A stretch of 64,000 nucleotides of DNA from Jannaschia formosa (lineage in GTDB: Bacteria; Pseudomonadota; Alphaproteobacteria; Rhodobacterales; Rhodobacteraceae). The translations under genes were made by a program, and so were the position numbers. The stretch is taken from assembly GCF_003340555.1 (NCBI RefSeq), contig NZ_QPLJ01000006.1, forward strand, positions 62,001 to 126,000, read 5' to 3'. The notes under the pieces are model-generated. The model was not told the DNA's origin. It searched no databases and was given only the letters and a program-made list of their open reading frames with translations. The first letter of the stretch is position 1. Each line of letters starts with the position of its first letter. Below are positions 1-9,980 of the stretch, piece by piece.

Positions 1-558
1 GGCCGCCTCGGCGCGACCGAGGCCGAAAGGCTGCGCGACACCTGCCTGATGCAGCTTCTCTATGCCACGGGGATGCGCGTGACGGAGCTTGTCTCGCTGC
101 CGGTCTCGGCCGCGCGGGGCGACCCGCGCATGCTGCTCGTGCGCGGCAAGGGCGGGAAGGAGAGGCTCGTCCCGCTCTCGCCCCCGGCCCGCGCGGCCCT
201 CGCCGCCTGGCTCGCCCACCGCGACGCCGAGGCCGACCGCAAGCGGCTGGAGAAGGGCACGCCGCCCTCGCCGCATCTCTTCCCGTCGCGCGGCAAGTCG
301 GGCCACCTGACCCGGATCTGGTTCCATTCGCGCATCAAGGCCCTGGCGCTGCATGCCAACCTCGACCCCTCCGGCATCTCGCCCCATGTGCTGCGCCATG
401 CCTTCGCGACCCATCTGCTGTCCGGCGGGGCCGACCTGCGCGCGATCCAGGCGATGCTCGGCCATGCCGACATCTCGACGACCGAGATCTACACCCACGT
501 CCTCGAGACACGCCTGCGGGAACTCGTCCTGACCCGCCACCCGCTGGCCACGCCCTGA
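1..558 (+). CDS. xerD: Tyrosine recombinase XerD, 3' part (start lies before the window)
   Basis: C-terminal catalytic part of a XerC/XerD-type site-specific recombinase, which resolves chromosome dimers at dif with its partner and FtsK. The frame is open from base 1, so about 110-120 N-terminal residues (the SAM-like DNA-binding domain) lie outside. In the visible 185 residues the catalytic set is present: Arg in TGMRVTEL (visible residue 26), the beta-hairpin Lys in [13 protein letters not shown], His and Arg in [10 protein letters not shown], the second His in [10 protein letters not shown], and the nucleophilic Tyr in EIYTHV. XerD rather than XerC is a judgement from overall resemblance. 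Confidence 0.9.
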   Translation, partial: GRLGATEAERLRDTCLMQLLYATGMRVTELVSLPVSAARGDPRMLLVRGKGGKERLVPLSPPARAALAAWLAHRDAEADRKRLEKGTPPSPHLFPSRGKSGHLTRIWFHSRIKALALHANLDPSGISPHVLRHAFATHLLSGGADLRAIQAMLGHADISTTEIYTHVLETRLRELVLTRHPLATP

Positions 559-692
559 AGCGTCGGACCGTTTACCCGGTCAGGTCGTCCCGGGGAGATC
601 CCTTGGGCGCAAAACCCGGCTATCTCCCTCCGGATCAGTATCATCCCCGACACGTTGCCCCCGCGTCAGAATTGACCCCACCTCCTTCGATG

Positions 693-743
693 CTCCCCAA
701 ATATGCCGGGGGGCGCCGCAGGCGCGGGGGCGGAGCCCCCTCC
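693..743. repeat. GC-rich intergenic hairpin element
   Basis: Between xerD and the transporter gene lies an AT-rich core (CCCCAAATATGCC) followed by a C/G block with a perfect 6-bp hairpin, GGGGGC-GGA-GCCCCC at 726-740. It resembles the dispersed intergenic element I associate with Rhodobacteraceae genomes, from memory rather than a search. It may also end xerD transcription. Its presence argues against translation from the upstream ATG at 703. Confidence 0.4.
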
Positions 744-783
744 GACGCTTGATCCCGGACGCGCCGCTCCGCATAACGCGGCG

Positions 784-2097
784 ATGGAGACCACGGTGAC
801 CACGATGACGACAGGCGCGATCTGGGGCACGGCCGCGGCGATCGTCTTCCTTCTCGCTCTCTCGGCCTTCTTCTCGGGCTCCGAGACGGCGCTGACCGCC
901 GCCTCGCGCGGCAAGCTGCGATCCCAGGCCGACAAGGGCAACGCCGGGGCGGCCCGCGCCCTCAAGGTGACCGAGGACAACGAGCGGCTGATCGGCTCGG
1001 TCCTGCTCGGCAACAATATCGTCAACATCCTCGCCGCCTCGCTGGCCACGGCGCTCTTCACCGCGATCTTCGGCGAGGGCGGCGTGGCCATCGCGACGCT
1101 GGTGATGACGGCGCTGGTGCTGATCTTCGCCGAGGTCATGCCCAAGACCTACGCCATCTCCAACCCCGAGGCCGCCGCCGCCCGCGTCGCGCCGATCATC
1201 GTCCTGGTCGTGCGGGCCTTTGCGCCGATCGTCTCGGTCGTACGCGCGCTCGTGCGCGGGGTGCTGCGCCTCTTCGGGGTCGACATCGACGCCGACGCCG
1301 CGATCATGACCGCGCGAGAGGAGATCGTGGGCGTCATCACCCAGGGCCACACCGAGGGCGGCGTCGAGAAGGAGGATCGCGACCGCCTGCTCGGCGCGCT
1401 CGACCTCGGCGACCGCTTCGTGGAGGAGATCATGCTCCACCGCTCCAATATCGAGATGGTGGACGCCTCCGCCGCGCCCTCGCAGATCCTCGACCAGTGC
1501 CTCGCCTCGCGCCACACCCGCCTGCCCGTCTTCGACGGCGAGCCGGAGAACATCATCGGCCTGCTCCATTCCAAGGACATGCTGCGGATGATCGACCGGC
1601 TCGTGCGCGGCGACCGGGGCGGCGTCGAGGCCATCGCACGCTTCGACATCCGCGAAGTGATGATGGAGCCCTACTTCATCCCCGAGACCACGACGCTCGA
1701 CGACCAGATGCGCGAATTCCTCAAGCGGCACACCCATTTCGCCCTCGTCGTCGACGAATACGGCGCGCTCCAGGGCCTGCTGACTCTCGAGGACATCCTC
1801 GAGGAGATCGTGGGCGAGATCACCGACGAGTTCGACCAGCCCGAAGAGCTGGTGCTGACCCCCGACGCCGATGGCAGCTACGTCATCGACGGCGCGATGA
1901 CGATCCGCGACCTGAACCGCGCGACCGACTGGGGCCTGCCCGACGACGAGGCGAACACCGTCGCCGGGCTCGTCATCCACGAGGCGCAGGCGATCCCGAT
2001 CAAGGGCCAGGTCTTCAGCTTCCACGGCTTCCGTTTCGAGGTCGCCGCGCGCGAGGCGAATCGCATCACCCAACTCCGCATCCGCCCGCTGGCCTGA
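784..2097 (+). CDS. HlyC/CorC (CNNM) family transporter with CBS domains
   Basis: Inner-membrane protein of 437 aa from the CorC/CNNM (DUF21) family, linked to Mg2+/Co2+ transport or homeostasis. Order visible: DUF21 membrane region (about residues 5-190) beginning with a hydrophobic helix and the SGSETALTAASRGKL family motif; a CBS pair (about 205-335) with the typical HTHFALVVDEYGALQGLLTLED ending split over its two halves; then a CorC_HlyC transporter-associated domain to the C terminus (DGAMTIRDLN...). I chose ATG 784; an in-frame ATG at 703 would add 27 low-complexity residues coded by the hairpin element. Older names call the family hemolysins, but haemolysis is not implied. Confidence 0.88.
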   Translation: METTVTTMTTGAIWGTAAAIVFLLALSAFFSGSETALTAASRGKLRSQADKGNAGAARALKVTEDNERLIGSVLLGNNIVNILAASLATALFTAIFGEGGVAIATLVMTALVLIFAEVMPKTYAISNPEAAAARVAPIIVLVVRAFAPIVSVVRALVRGVLRLFGVDIDADAAIMTAREEIVGVITQGHTEGGVEKEDRDRLLGALDLGDRFVEEIMLHRSNIEMVDASAAPSQILDQCLASRHTRLPVFDGEPENIIGLLHSKDMLRMIDRLVRGDRGGVEAIARFDIREVMMEPYFIPETTTLDDQMREFLKRHTHFALVVDEYGALQGLLTLEDILEEIVGEITDEFDQPEELVLTPDADGSYVIDGAMTIRDLNRATDWGLPDDEANTVAGLVIHEAQAIPIKGQVFSFHGFRFEVAAREANRITQLRIRPLA

Positions 2098-2165
2098 GGA
2101 ATCCCGCAGTTCGGGTCCCGCCCGGCCGTGTTACCCTACGTCATCCCGACGCAGGAGCGCGTGCC

Positions 2166-2849
2166 ATGATCCGATTCGCCCTCGCCCTGGCCCTCGGCTG
2201 CCCCGTGCCCGCCTCCGCGCAGGAGCGGCCCAGCTTCGACTGCGCCCGCGCCCGGACACCGACGGAGGTCGCGGTCTGCGGCGACCTGACCCTCGCCCGG
2301 CTCGACTACGCCATGGCCGAGGGCTACTTTGCCCGCCGCGCGCGGCGGGGCGGCGAGGGCAGGACGCGGCTGGAGAGGGAGCAGGCGCTCTGGCGCCGGT
2401 GGCGCGACACCTGCGGCGACGACGTTCCCTGCCTCACCCGCCGCTACCAGCAGCGCATCATCGACCTCGTCCCCGGCGCGGGTTTCGGCGCCACGGGCGG
2501 CGGGACGGCCCTGCGCGACGGGTTCTACGAGGTCGCGCAGCCGGACGGGACGGTCGATCTCTACGATCTCGACGGCGACTACCTGGGCACGGAACTGGCC
2601 GACGGCACCTTCGTCCCGCCGCCCCAGTTCATCCAGGTGCCGGGCCTGCCCGGGACGGGGGAGCCGCCGACGCCGCCCTCCGACGGGGGCCGATGGCTGG
2701 CCGACCTGGAGACGCGGCTGATCGCCATCGCGCTGCGCTTCCTGCCGCCCGAGGATCACGACGGCTACCGCGCGTTGCACCAGGGCTTCGGCCGCGCCGA
2801 CCGGATCGAGCGGCACGTCATCGCAATCCAGGCCCTCTCCAATGGCTGA
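2166..2849 (+). CDS. Exported protein with LprI-like (DUF1311) N-terminal region
   Basis: A 227-aa protein with a Sec signal peptide (about 18-20 residues, ending ASAQE). The mature start (SFDCARARTPTEVAVCGDL, with two Cys about 15 apart) matches the beginning of the LprI/DUF1311 lysozyme-inhibitor-like domain, with further Cys in the DTCGDDVPC segment. The remainder (from about residue 105) contains an acidic region with repeated DLYDLDGDYLGTELADGTF character and no family I recognise. A good AGGAG precedes ATG 2166. It overlaps the next gene by 8 bp, so the two are probably translationally coupled. Function unknown; a periplasmic role is inferred. Confidence 0.75.
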   Translation: MIRFALALALGCPVPASAQERPSFDCARARTPTEVAVCGDLTLARLDYAMAEGYFARRARRGGEGRTRLEREQALWRRWRDTCGDDVPCLTRRYQQRIIDLVPGAGFGATGGGTALRDGFYEVAQPDGTVDLYDLDGDYLGTELADGTFVPPPQFIQVPGLPGTGEPPTPPSDGGRWLADLETRLIAIALRFLPPEDHDGYRALHQGFGRADRIERHVIAIQALSNG

Positions 2850-3384
2850 GCCGCTGCGCCGCGCCGCATGGGCCGCTCTCGTCGCGCTCCTCCTGCTCGG
2901 CCCCGTGGCGGCCGGGGCGCAGGTGAACCTCGACGATCTTGGAAGCCTGTTCGACGCCCCGCCTTCGGCGACGGCGGAGGGCGACCGCCCCGACCCGCTC
3001 GACCCCGCGCGGGACGCGCCTCCGGTGTCGGGCCCGCCAGCCAGCCAGGCCACGCTCGACGCCTACGACGCCTCGCGCCAGCGGCTCTACGACTACCACG
3101 TCGAGGCGCTCGACCACCGCATGGCGGTGTTCCGCTGGCAATACCGCTCGTCCATGGCGATCTTCGCCGTGGTCGTGCTCATCGTGCTGATCGGGCTCTA
3201 CTTCTCGTGGATGCAGTTCCACGCCTCGGACCGGGGCCGGGACATGGGCAGTTCCAGCCTGGAGGCGTCGAGCGGCGGACTGAAGGTCTCATCGCCGGTG
3301 CTGGGCGTCATCATCCTCGCCCTGTCGCTGGGGTTCTTCTACCTCTACCTCGTCCACGTCTACCCGATCTTCGAGGTGTTCTGA
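2842..3384 (+). CDS. Hypothetical membrane protein (signal peptide, two TM helices)
   Basis: A 180-aa protein with an N-terminal signal sequence (to about residue 27, AAGAQ), a Pro/Asp-rich periplasmic linker (about 30-75), a short helical segment rich in Tyr/Arg/His, then two hydrophobic helices (about 108-127 and 151-172) separated by a small polar loop. The C terminus is hydrophobic (YPIFEVF). It starts inside the end of the preceding LprI-like gene, which suggests a two-gene operon of envelope proteins. I do not recognise a family. Confidence 0.7.
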   Translation: MAEPLRRAAWAALVALLLLGPVAAGAQVNLDDLGSLFDAPPSATAEGDRPDPLDPARDAPPVSGPPASQATLDAYDASRQRLYDYHVEALDHRMAVFRWQYRSSMAIFAVVVLIVLIGLYFSWMQFHASDRGRDMGSSSLEASSGGLKVSSPVLGVIILALSLGFFYLYLVHVYPIFEVF

Positions 3385-3414
3385 CGAGTCCCGCGCACCG
3401 GAACGGACAAGCCA

Positions 3415-3445
3415 TCCCGCGGCGCCTCGCCAGGACGCCGCGGGA
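3415..3445. terminator. Convergent-gene hairpin terminator
   Basis: Perfect 10-bp inverted repeat TCCCGCGGCG / CGCCGCGGGA with an 11-nt loop, placed between two converging genes (stops at 3384 on plus and 3451 on minus). There is no strong T tract, so its strength is uncertain; position suggests bidirectional use. Confidence 0.55.
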
Positions 3446-3450
3446 CGCGA

Positions 3451-5748
3451 TCACTCCGCCGCGATCGCCGCCTCCGCCGCCTGCATCATCTGCCAGACCC
3501 GCGTCGGCGTGAACGGCATGTCCACCTGCCGCAGCCCCAGCGGCCAGAGCGCGTCCAGCGCCGCGTTCGCCACCGCGGCCATCGCGCCCACGGTCCCCGC
3601 CTCGCCGCAGCCCTTCATGCCCAGCACGTTGGCCGTCGACGGCACCGGTTCCGAATAGAAGGCGATCATCGGCAGGCCCATGGCGCGCGGCATCCCGTAA
3701 TCCATGAAGGACGCGGTCAGAAGCTGTCCGTCCTCGTCATAGACGACATGCTCGGACACGGCCTGTCCGATCCCCTGCACGACCCCGCCATGCACCTGCC
3801 CCTCGGCCAGCATCGGGTTCATCAGGTTCCCGAAATCGTCGACCACGGTGTATTTCACCACCTCCAGGTTGCCCGTCTCGCCGTCGATCTCGACCTCGCA
3901 CAGATGGCAGCCGTTCGGATAGGAGCGGCCGGGCAGCGTCGTCGTCTCGCGCGTCTTCAGAAGGTCCTCGCGCCCCGCCTCGCGGGCGGCGGCGGCGGCC
4001 TCCAGCACGGTCATGACGACGTTCGACCCGGGGGAGCGGAACTGCCCCTCCTCGAAGCTCACCTCGTCGACGTCCAGCGTCTCGGCCACGAAGGGCGTGA
4101 GCTTCTCGATCACCTTCTCCGCTGTGGCGCGGTTCGCGGTGCCCTGCGTGGTGACGGAGCGCGAGCCCCCGGTCCCGCCGCCGGTGGCGATCCGGTCGCT
4201 GTCGCCCATGACGACGTCGATCATCTCCACCGGGACCCCAAGGTCAGTGGCCAGGAACTGCTTGTAGACCGTGTCGTGCCCCTGCCCGTTCGACTGCGTC
4301 CCGACATAGAGCGTCACGCGCCCGTCCGCCCCGAACTCGATCTCGGCGCTTTCCTCGGGGCTGCCGAGGATCGACTCGATGTAGTAGCAGACCCCCAGCC
4401 CCCGCAGCTTTCCGCGCGAGGCGCTGTCGGCCCGGCGCGAGTCGAGCCCCGCGACATCGGCCTCCGCCACGGCGCGGTCCAGCACCCGGTTGAAGTCGCC
4501 CACGTCATAGGTCTCGCCCGAAACGGTGGTATAGGGGAACTTCTCGACGGGGATGAAGGACTTGCGGCGCAGCTCGAACGGATCGACGCCCAGCTCCTTG
4601 GCGGCGTAGTCCATCGCCCGCTCCAGCATGAAGATCGCCTCGGGCCGGCCCGCCCCGCGATAGGCATCGACCTGCGTCGTGTTGGTGAAGATGCCGGTCG
4701 AGGTCATGCAGGCGTCCTGCACGTCGTAGACTCCCATCATCACCTTGGAATAAAGCTCCGACTGGATGTTCTGCGCGTAGCCGGAATTATAGGCGCCCAT
4801 GTTGGCCAGGTTGGTCGTGCGGTAGGCCACCAGCTTCATGTCGGCATCAAAGCCCAGCTCGGCCTTCTGCTTCAGGTCGCGGCCCGCGTTGTCCGACAGC
4901 ATCGACTCGGTCCGGTCGCCCATCCAGCGCACCGGCTGTCCCAGGACCCGGCAGGCATGAGCCACGAGGAAGGTCTCGGGATAGGCCATCGCCTTCATTC
5001 CGAAGCCCCCGCCCACGTCGGGATTCGTCACCCGGATCAGCGCCTTGTCCACCTTCAGGATGCGCGCGAGATCGCCCTTGGTCCCCCAGACGCCCTGCCC
5101 GTTGACGCAGACATGCAGCCGCCCGCCCTCCATCTCCTCGGCGAAGCAGCCGCGCGGCTCCAGCGAGGCGACCATGACGCGGTTGTCCTCGACCTCCAGC
5201 GTGACGCGATGCGCGGCCGAGGCCAGCGCGGCCTCGACGCGCGCCTCGTCGCCCAGCTTCCAGACATAGGCGACGTTGTCGGGCGCCTCCTCGAAGATGG
5301 CGGGGCCGCCCGGCGCCACGTCCATCTTCACCGGCAGCTCCTCGATCTCGACCATGATCGCCTCGGCGGCGTCGCGCGCCTGCGCCAGCGTCTCGGCCAC
5401 GACCATGGCGATGCCCTCGCCGACGAAGCGCACCCGCCCCTTCGCCAGGATCGGCCGCTCCGGCGTGGCGCCGCGCGTGCCGTCCGAGGGGTTCTTGGCC
5501 GGGGTCGTGCCCAGCGTCGCGTCCAGCTCGCCCAGCCGGTCCTGCGTCAGCACCAGCTTCACGCCCGGCATGGCCTCGGCCTCCGACACGTCCAGCTCCG
5601 TGATCTCGCCATGAGCGACGGTCGACCGCAACATGTAGGCGTGCAGCGCCCCCGCAGGGGCCAGATCGTCCACATAGGCGCCCCCGCCGATCAGCAGGCG
5701 GGGGTCTTCGGTGCGGCGGTTGGGCTGGCTCAGGCCGAACTTTTCCAT
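3451..5748 (-). CDS. CoxL-like molybdopterin-binding subunit (xanthine dehydrogenase family, form II)
   Basis: Large molybdenum-cofactor subunit of the xanthine oxidase/aerobic CO dehydrogenase family, 765 aa. Visible: N-terminal a/b-hammerhead domain ([19 protein letters not shown]), Moco-binding motifs VGGGFGMK (about 246-252) and AYRGAGRPE at 362-370, and the catalytic Glu in [10 protein letters not shown] (E716). The AYRGAGR loop is the form II type, not the AYRCSFR loop of true CO dehydrogenases, so the substrate is unknown. Start ATG 5748 has GGAG just upstream; a longer frame to 5811 adds a basic, non-conserved stretch. The FAD (CoxM) and 2Fe-2S (CoxS) partners are not adjacent. Divergent from valS. 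Confidence 0.88.
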   Translation of the reverse strand: MEKFGLSQPNRRTEDPRLLIGGGAYVDDLAPAGALHAYMLRSTVAHGEITELDVSEAEAMPGVKLVLTQDRLGELDATLGTTPAKNPSDGTRGATPERPILAKGRVRFVGEGIAMVVAETLAQARDAAEAIMVEIEELPVKMDVAPGGPAIFEEAPDNVAYVWKLGDEARVEAALASAAHRVTLEVEDNRVMVASLEPRGCFAEEMEGGRLHVCVNGQGVWGTKGDLARILKVDKALIRVTNPDVGGGFGMKAMAYPETFLVAHACRVLGQPVRWMGDRTESMLSDNAGRDLKQKAELGFDADMKLVAYRTTNLANMGAYNSGYAQNIQSELYSKVMMGVYDVQDACMTSTGIFTNTTQVDAYRGAGRPEAIFMLERAMDYAAKELGVDPFELRRKSFIPVEKFPYTTVSGETYDVGDFNRVLDRAVAEADVAGLDSRRADSASRGKLRGLGVCYYIESILGSPEESAEIEFGADGRVTLYVGTQSNGQGHDTVYKQFLATDLGVPVEMIDVVMGDSDRIATGGGTGGSRSVTTQGTANRATAEKVIEKLTPFVAETLDVDEVSFEEGQFRSPGSNVVMTVLEAAAAAREAGREDLLKTRETTTLPGRSYPNGCHLCEVEIDGETGNLEVVKYTVVDDFGNLMNPMLAEGQVHGGVVQGIGQAVSEHVVYDEDGQLLTASFMDYGMPRAMGLPMIAFYSEPVPSTANVLGMKGCGEAGTVGAMAAVANAALDALWPLGLRQVDMPFTPTRVWQMMQAAEAAIAAE

Positions 5749-5868
5749 GGGGGCTCTCCGGGGCGGTGGCTTTCGGCGGACAGTAGCGGCGCGGCGCCCG
5801 CTGTCCACCACCCTTCCCCTCGCCCGGGCGGCGCGTTAAGCCGCACCCCGACACGGACGGAGAGCCCC

Positions 5869-8800
5869 ATGGCCATGGACAAGACTTTCGACGCGGCCGA
5901 AGCCGAGGCCCGCATCAGCCGCGACTGGATCGAAGGCGGCTTCTTCCGCGCGGGCGCCAACGCCAGGCGCCCCGAGACCTTCTCCATCGTGATCCCGCCG
6001 CCCAACGTCACCGGCTCGCTCCACATGGGCCACGCCTTCAACAACACCCTGCAGGACATCCTCGTCCGCTGGCACCGGATGCGCGGCTTCGACACGCTCT
6101 GGCAGCCGGGCACGGACCATGCCGGCATCGCCACCCAGATGGTGACCGAGCGCGAGATGGCCGCCAACGGAGAGCCGACCCGGCAGGAGATGGGCCGCGA
6201 GGCCTTCCTCGAACGGGTCTGGCAGCAGAAGGCGAAGTCGCGCGGCACCATCATCGGCCAGCTCCAGCGCCTCGGCGCCTCCTGCGACTGGGACCGCGAG
6301 GCCTTCACGATGGGCGGCGCCCCCGGCGATCCGGACCCGACGCAGCAGAACTTCCATGACGCGGTCATCAAGGTCTTCGTCGAGATGTACGAGCGCGGGC
6401 TGATCTACCGCGGCAAGCGCCTCGTGAACTGGGACCCGCATTTCGAGACCGCGATCTCCGACCTGGAGGTCGAGAGCATCGAGACGCCGGGCTTCATGTG
6501 GCACTTCAAGTACCCGCTCGCGAACGGCGCGACCTACGAATACGTGGAGCGCGACGAGGACGGGAATGAGCTCTTCCGCGAGACCCGCGACTACATCTCC
6601 ATCGCGACGACGCGCCCCGAAACGATGCTGGGCGACGGCGCCGTCGCGGTCCACCCGGACGACGCGCGCTATGCCCCAATCGTCGGCCAGCTCTGCGAGA
6701 TACCCGTCGGCCCGAAGGAACACCGCCGCCTCATCCCCATCGTCACCGACGACTACCCGGACCCGAGTTTCGGCTCCGGCGCGGTCAAGATCACCGGCGC
6801 CCACGACTTCAACGACTACGAGGTCGCCAAGCGCGCGGGCATCCCTCTCTACCGCCTGATGGACACCAGGGCCGCCATGCGGGCCGACGGCGCGCCCTAT
6901 GCCGAGGCCGCCGCCATCGCGATGGCCGTCGCAAAGGGCGAGAAGACCCTCAGCGAAGCCGAGGCCGACGCGATCAACCTCGTCCCCGACCATCTGCGCG
7001 GGCTCGACCGCTTCGAAGCCCGCAAGGCCGTCGTCGACGAGATCACCGACGAGGGCCTCGCTGTCATGGTCCCCGCGACCGACCCGCGGCTGGGCAAGGG
7101 CGCGTCCTCCGCGAAGAAGGCCGCCACCGGAGAGCCCCCCGCCGCCCCCGAGGAAGGCGCCGAACTCACCCGCACCGAGCCCGAGGCGCTGGTCCCGCTG
7201 GTCGAGCCCAAGTTGATCCAGCAGCCCCACGGCGACCGCTCGAAGACCGTCATCGAGCCGATGCTGACAGACCAGTGGTTCGTCGACACCGACAAGCTCG
7301 TCGGCGAGGCGATCTCGGCCGTCGAGGACGGCACCGTCCGCATCCTCCCGGAGGCGGACCGCAAGGTCTACTTCCACTGGCTCCGCAACATCGAGCCCTG
7401 GTGCATCTCGCGCCAGCTCTGGTGGGGGCACCGGATCCCGGTTTGGTTCGGCCCTACCTTCAAGGGTGACGAGGGCATTGATAGCCTCGGGGTCCCTGAC
7501 GCTGACATGCCGAAACAGTTCTGCGCGACTTCGAAAGAAGGCGCCATTGCACTGGCTGAGGAATACTACGGTCCGGAGTTCCACGTCCACTGCGACCCCA
7601 GCAAGCCGGCGGGGTATATGCAGTCACACGTTGGCGGGACGAAGCCTCATTGGATCAATCTAGTCCAGGACTCCGACGTCCTCGACACCTGGTTCTCCTC
7701 CGGTCTCTGGCCGCTCGGCACGCTCGGCTGGCCCGACGACACGGAAGAACTGCGCAAGTACTTCCCCACCTCGGTCCTGATTACCGGTTTCGACATCCTC
7801 TTCTTCTGGGTCGCCCGGATGATGATGATGCAGACCTCCGTGTTGCCCTCTTCGCTCCCCCTTGAAGCACGAATTCCTTTCAAAGACGTTTACGTCCACG
7901 CCCTCGTCCGCGACGCCTCCGGCAAGAAGATGTCGAAGTCGCTCGGCAACGTGCTCGACCCGCTCGACCTGATCGACGAGTATGGCGCCGACGCCGTCCG
8001 CTTCACGCTCGCCGCGATGGCCGCCATGGGCCGCGACCTGAAGCTGAGCGTCGACCGGATCAAGGGCTACCGCAACTTCGGCACCAAGCTCTGGAACGCC
8101 GTCCGCTTCGCGGAGATGAACGGGGTAACGTTCGGTCCGACGCGGATCACCCGTCCGTCCGATGTGGATCATACGTTGAATCGCTGGATCATCGGCGAGA
8201 CGGCGCGGGTCCGGGAAGAGGTCGACGCCGCCCTCTACGCCTACCGTTTCGACGATGCCGCCAACGCGCTCTACCGCTTCGTCTGGAACGTGGTCTGCGA
8301 CTGGTATGTCGAGTTCTCGAAGCCCCTCCTGCAAGGCGAAGACGCTGATCTGAAAGCGGAAACCCAAGCCACCACCGCCTGGGTGCTGGAGCGGTGCATG
8401 ACCCTGCTCCACCCCTTCATGCCCTTCGTCACCGAGGAGCTCTGGCGCGTCACCGGCCATGACGGGATGCTCGTCCACGGCGATTGGCCCGAGACCCTCA
8501 CATCGGAAGCCGTTGATCCCGCTGCGGAAACCGAGATCCGCTGGATCATCGCCTTCATCGAGGGCGTCCGCTCGGCCCGCGCGCAGATGAACGTTCCCGC
8601 CTCGGCCCGCATCCCGGTCGTCGCGGTGGACTGGTCGAAGGACGCCGCGCAAGCCTATGAGAAGAATGAACCTCTGATCCAGGCCCTCGCCCGGATCGAG
8701 GGCCTGACCGAAGGCGCGGCGCCCAGGGGCTCCATCGCCGTGACCGTCGGCTCCGACCGCTTCGCCCTGCCCCTGGGCGACGTCATCGACGTCGCCGCCG

Positions 8801-8997
8801 AGAAGGCGCGGCTCGAGAAGTCGGCGACGAAGCTCGACAAGGAGATCAAGGGCTTGCAGGGCCGGGTGAACAACCCGAAGTTCGCCGAATCCGCCCCGCC
8901 CGAGGTGGTCGAGGAGGCCCGCGCCAACCTCGTCGCACGGGAGGCGGAGCGCGCGGCGCTCCAGACCGCGCTCGACAGTCTCGCCGAGCTGGGTTGA
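5869..8997 (+). CDS. valS: Valyl-tRNA synthetase
   Basis: Class Ia aminoacyl-tRNA synthetase that charges tRNA-Val; 1042 aa, longer than the roughly 950 aa of the E. coli enzyme. HIGH-type signature HMGH is at 52-55, KMSKS at 687-691, and [11 protein letters not shown] and [12 protein letters not shown] are typical of the catalytic core. The editing (CP1) domain sits between, and a C-terminal coiled-coil arm ([20 protein letters not shown]) closes the protein. Extra length includes a Pro/Ala/Glu linker (about residues 410-440) and an insert near 530-600. Start ATG 5869 follows ACGGAGAG; ATG 5875 is an alternative. Stretches around 7450-7670, 7840-7890 and 8120-8180 use visibly less GC-rich codons than the rest. 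Confidence 0.97.
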   Translation: MAMDKTFDAAEAEARISRDWIEGGFFRAGANARRPETFSIVIPPPNVTGSLHMGHAFNNTLQDILVRWHRMRGFDTLWQPGTDHAGIATQMVTEREMAANGEPTRQEMGREAFLERVWQQKAKSRGTIIGQLQRLGASCDWDREAFTMGGAPGDPDPTQQNFHDAVIKVFVEMYERGLIYRGKRLVNWDPHFETAISDLEVESIETPGFMWHFKYPLANGATYEYVERDEDGNELFRETRDYISIATTRPETMLGDGAVAVHPDDARYAPIVGQLCEIPVGPKEHRRLIPIVTDDYPDPSFGSGAVKITGAHDFNDYEVAKRAGIPLYRLMDTRAAMRADGAPYAEAAAIAMAVAKGEKTLSEAEADAINLVPDHLRGLDRFEARKAVVDEITDEGLAVMVPATDPRLGKGASSAKKAATGEPPAAPEEGAELTRTEPEALVPLVEPKLIQQPHGDRSKTVIEPMLTDQWFVDTDKLVGEAISAVEDGTVRILPEADRKVYFHWLRNIEPWCISRQLWWGHRIPVWFGPTFKGDEGIDSLGVPDADMPKQFCATSKEGAIALAEEYYGPEFHVHCDPSKPAGYMQSHVGGTKPHWINLVQDSDVLDTWFSSGLWPLGTLGWPDDTEELRKYFPTSVLITGFDILFFWVARMMMMQTSVLPSSLPLEARIPFKDVYVHALVRDASGKKMSKSLGNVLDPLDLIDEYGADAVRFTLAAMAAMGRDLKLSVDRIKGYRNFGTKLWNAVRFAEMNGVTFGPTRITRPSDVDHTLNRWIIGETARVREEVDAALYAYRFDDAANALYRFVWNVVCDWYVEFSKPLLQGEDADLKAETQATTAWVLERCMTLLHPFMPFVTEELWRVTGHDGMLVHGDWPETLTSEAVDPAAETEIRWIIAFIEGVRSARAQMNVPASARIPVVAVDWSKDAAQAYEKNEPLIQALARIEGLTEGAAPRGSIAVTVGSDRFALPLGDVIDVAAEKARLEKSATKLDKEIKGLQGRVNNPKFAESAPPEVVEEARANLVAREAERAALQTALDSLAELG

Positions 8998-9980
8998 GCT
9001 TCAACATCCTGATAATCGGACAGAAGGGCCGCCTCATGCACGAGGCGGCCCTCTTCGCAGCCACCCTCCGCCACGCCTCCCCGCGCTTCTCCGGCCGTCT
9101 CATCGTGGCGGAGCCGACCGGGCCCCTCTGGCCCGAGGATCCGCGCATCCCGCCGGGCCCCCAGCGCTCCCTGCTCGAAAGCCTTGACGCGGAATTCGTT
9201 CAGTTCGAAAACATCCACTTCGGCGCCGACTACCCGCACGGCAACAAGATCGAAGCCCTCGCCGCGATGCCGCCGGGCCCCTTCGTCTTCTTCGACACCG
9301 ACACGGTCGTCACCGGCGAACTCGCCGAGCTTGAGATCGACTTCACCCGCCCCGCGGCGAGCATGAGACGCGAGGACACCTGGCCTACAGCGGGGCTGTA
9401 TGGACCCGATATCAACACGATATGGGGTGACCTTCATTCAAAGCGGGGCGGCAGGCTGGAGGACACGCTGGATGAGGACTGGCCCGTAAACCACTGGCGC
9501 CGCTACCTCTACTTCAACGCCGGATGGTTCTTCGGCGAAGATCCGCAAGCCTTCCACCGCGCCTTCCTCGACGCCGCCCTGACGATCCGCGACGACCCCC
9601 CGGATTCCGTTGCGACACAAGAGCTTGACCCCTGGCTCGACCAGGCGGCGCTGCCCTTGGCCATCCACGAGCTGGGCGGCGGCCGGCCCGGTGGCAAGGG
9701 CGGCATCGCGGATGAAGTCTTCGACGGAAGCCATTCATTCCACTACAGATACATCCCTCTCCTCTACGCCACCGCGCCCGATCACGTCGTCGCCAGCCTC
9801 GAGGCCGCCGCGGCGCCCAACGCCGTCAAGAAGGTCCTGAAGCGCCACGAGCCTTTCCTGCGCTTCCTCTACCAAGGCAAGGGCGCCCGTGCCCGCGCGC
9901 TGTTCGACCGGGCCGACCTGCCCAGGCGGGAACAGGCGATCCGCAACCGGCTTCGGCGCGAAAACCTCTGGATACGCTAG
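8994..9980 (+). CDS. Glycosyltransferase-like conserved hypothetical protein
   Basis: A 328-aa protein beginning with TTG (8994) that overlaps the valS TGA stop, implying translational coupling. The sequence starts with a beta strand ([11 protein letters not shown]), later has VFFDTDTVV, which looks like the DxD metal/nucleotide-sugar site of GT-A glycosyltransferases, and [13 protein letters not shown], resembling the acceptor-side motif in nucleotide-diphospho-sugar transferases. No signal peptide or membrane segment is seen. An ATG at 9036 would shorten the first strand and is less likely. Family placement is inference; substrate unknown. It meets the ArsR-type gene tail to tail with a 4-bp overlap. 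Confidence 0.7.
   Translation: MSFNILIIGQKGRLMHEAALFAATLRHASPRFSGRLIVAEPTGPLWPEDPRIPPGPQRSLLESLDAEFVQFENIHFGADYPHGNKIEALAAMPPGPFVFFDTDTVVTGELAELEIDFTRPAASMRREDTWPTAGLYGPDINTIWGDLHSKRGGRLEDTLDEDWPVNHWRRYLYFNAGWFFGEDPQAFHRAFLDAALTIRDDPPDSVATQELDPWLDQAALPLAIHELGGGRPGGKGGIADEVFDGSHSFHYRYIPLLYATAPDHVVASLEAAAAPNAVKKVLKRHEPFLRFLYQGKGARARALFDRADLPRREQAIRNRLRRENLWIR

Noticed and set aside
703-783. 27-residue N-terminal extension of the transporter
   Set aside because: Coded by the GC-rich hairpin element, with no likeness to the family start; ATG 784 is preferred.
580-2073. Long open frame on the minus strand opposite the CNNM/CBS transporter
   Set aside because: Its translation is Arg/Asp/His-rich without any motif, while the plus strand has clear family domains. 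It is a high-GC mirror frame.
3748-5868. Plus-strand frame open upstream of valS, through the CoxL gene
   Set aside because: The minus-strand CoxL motifs are unmistakable and the ValRS N-terminus begins at 5869 with a ribosome site. The rest is antisense open frame.
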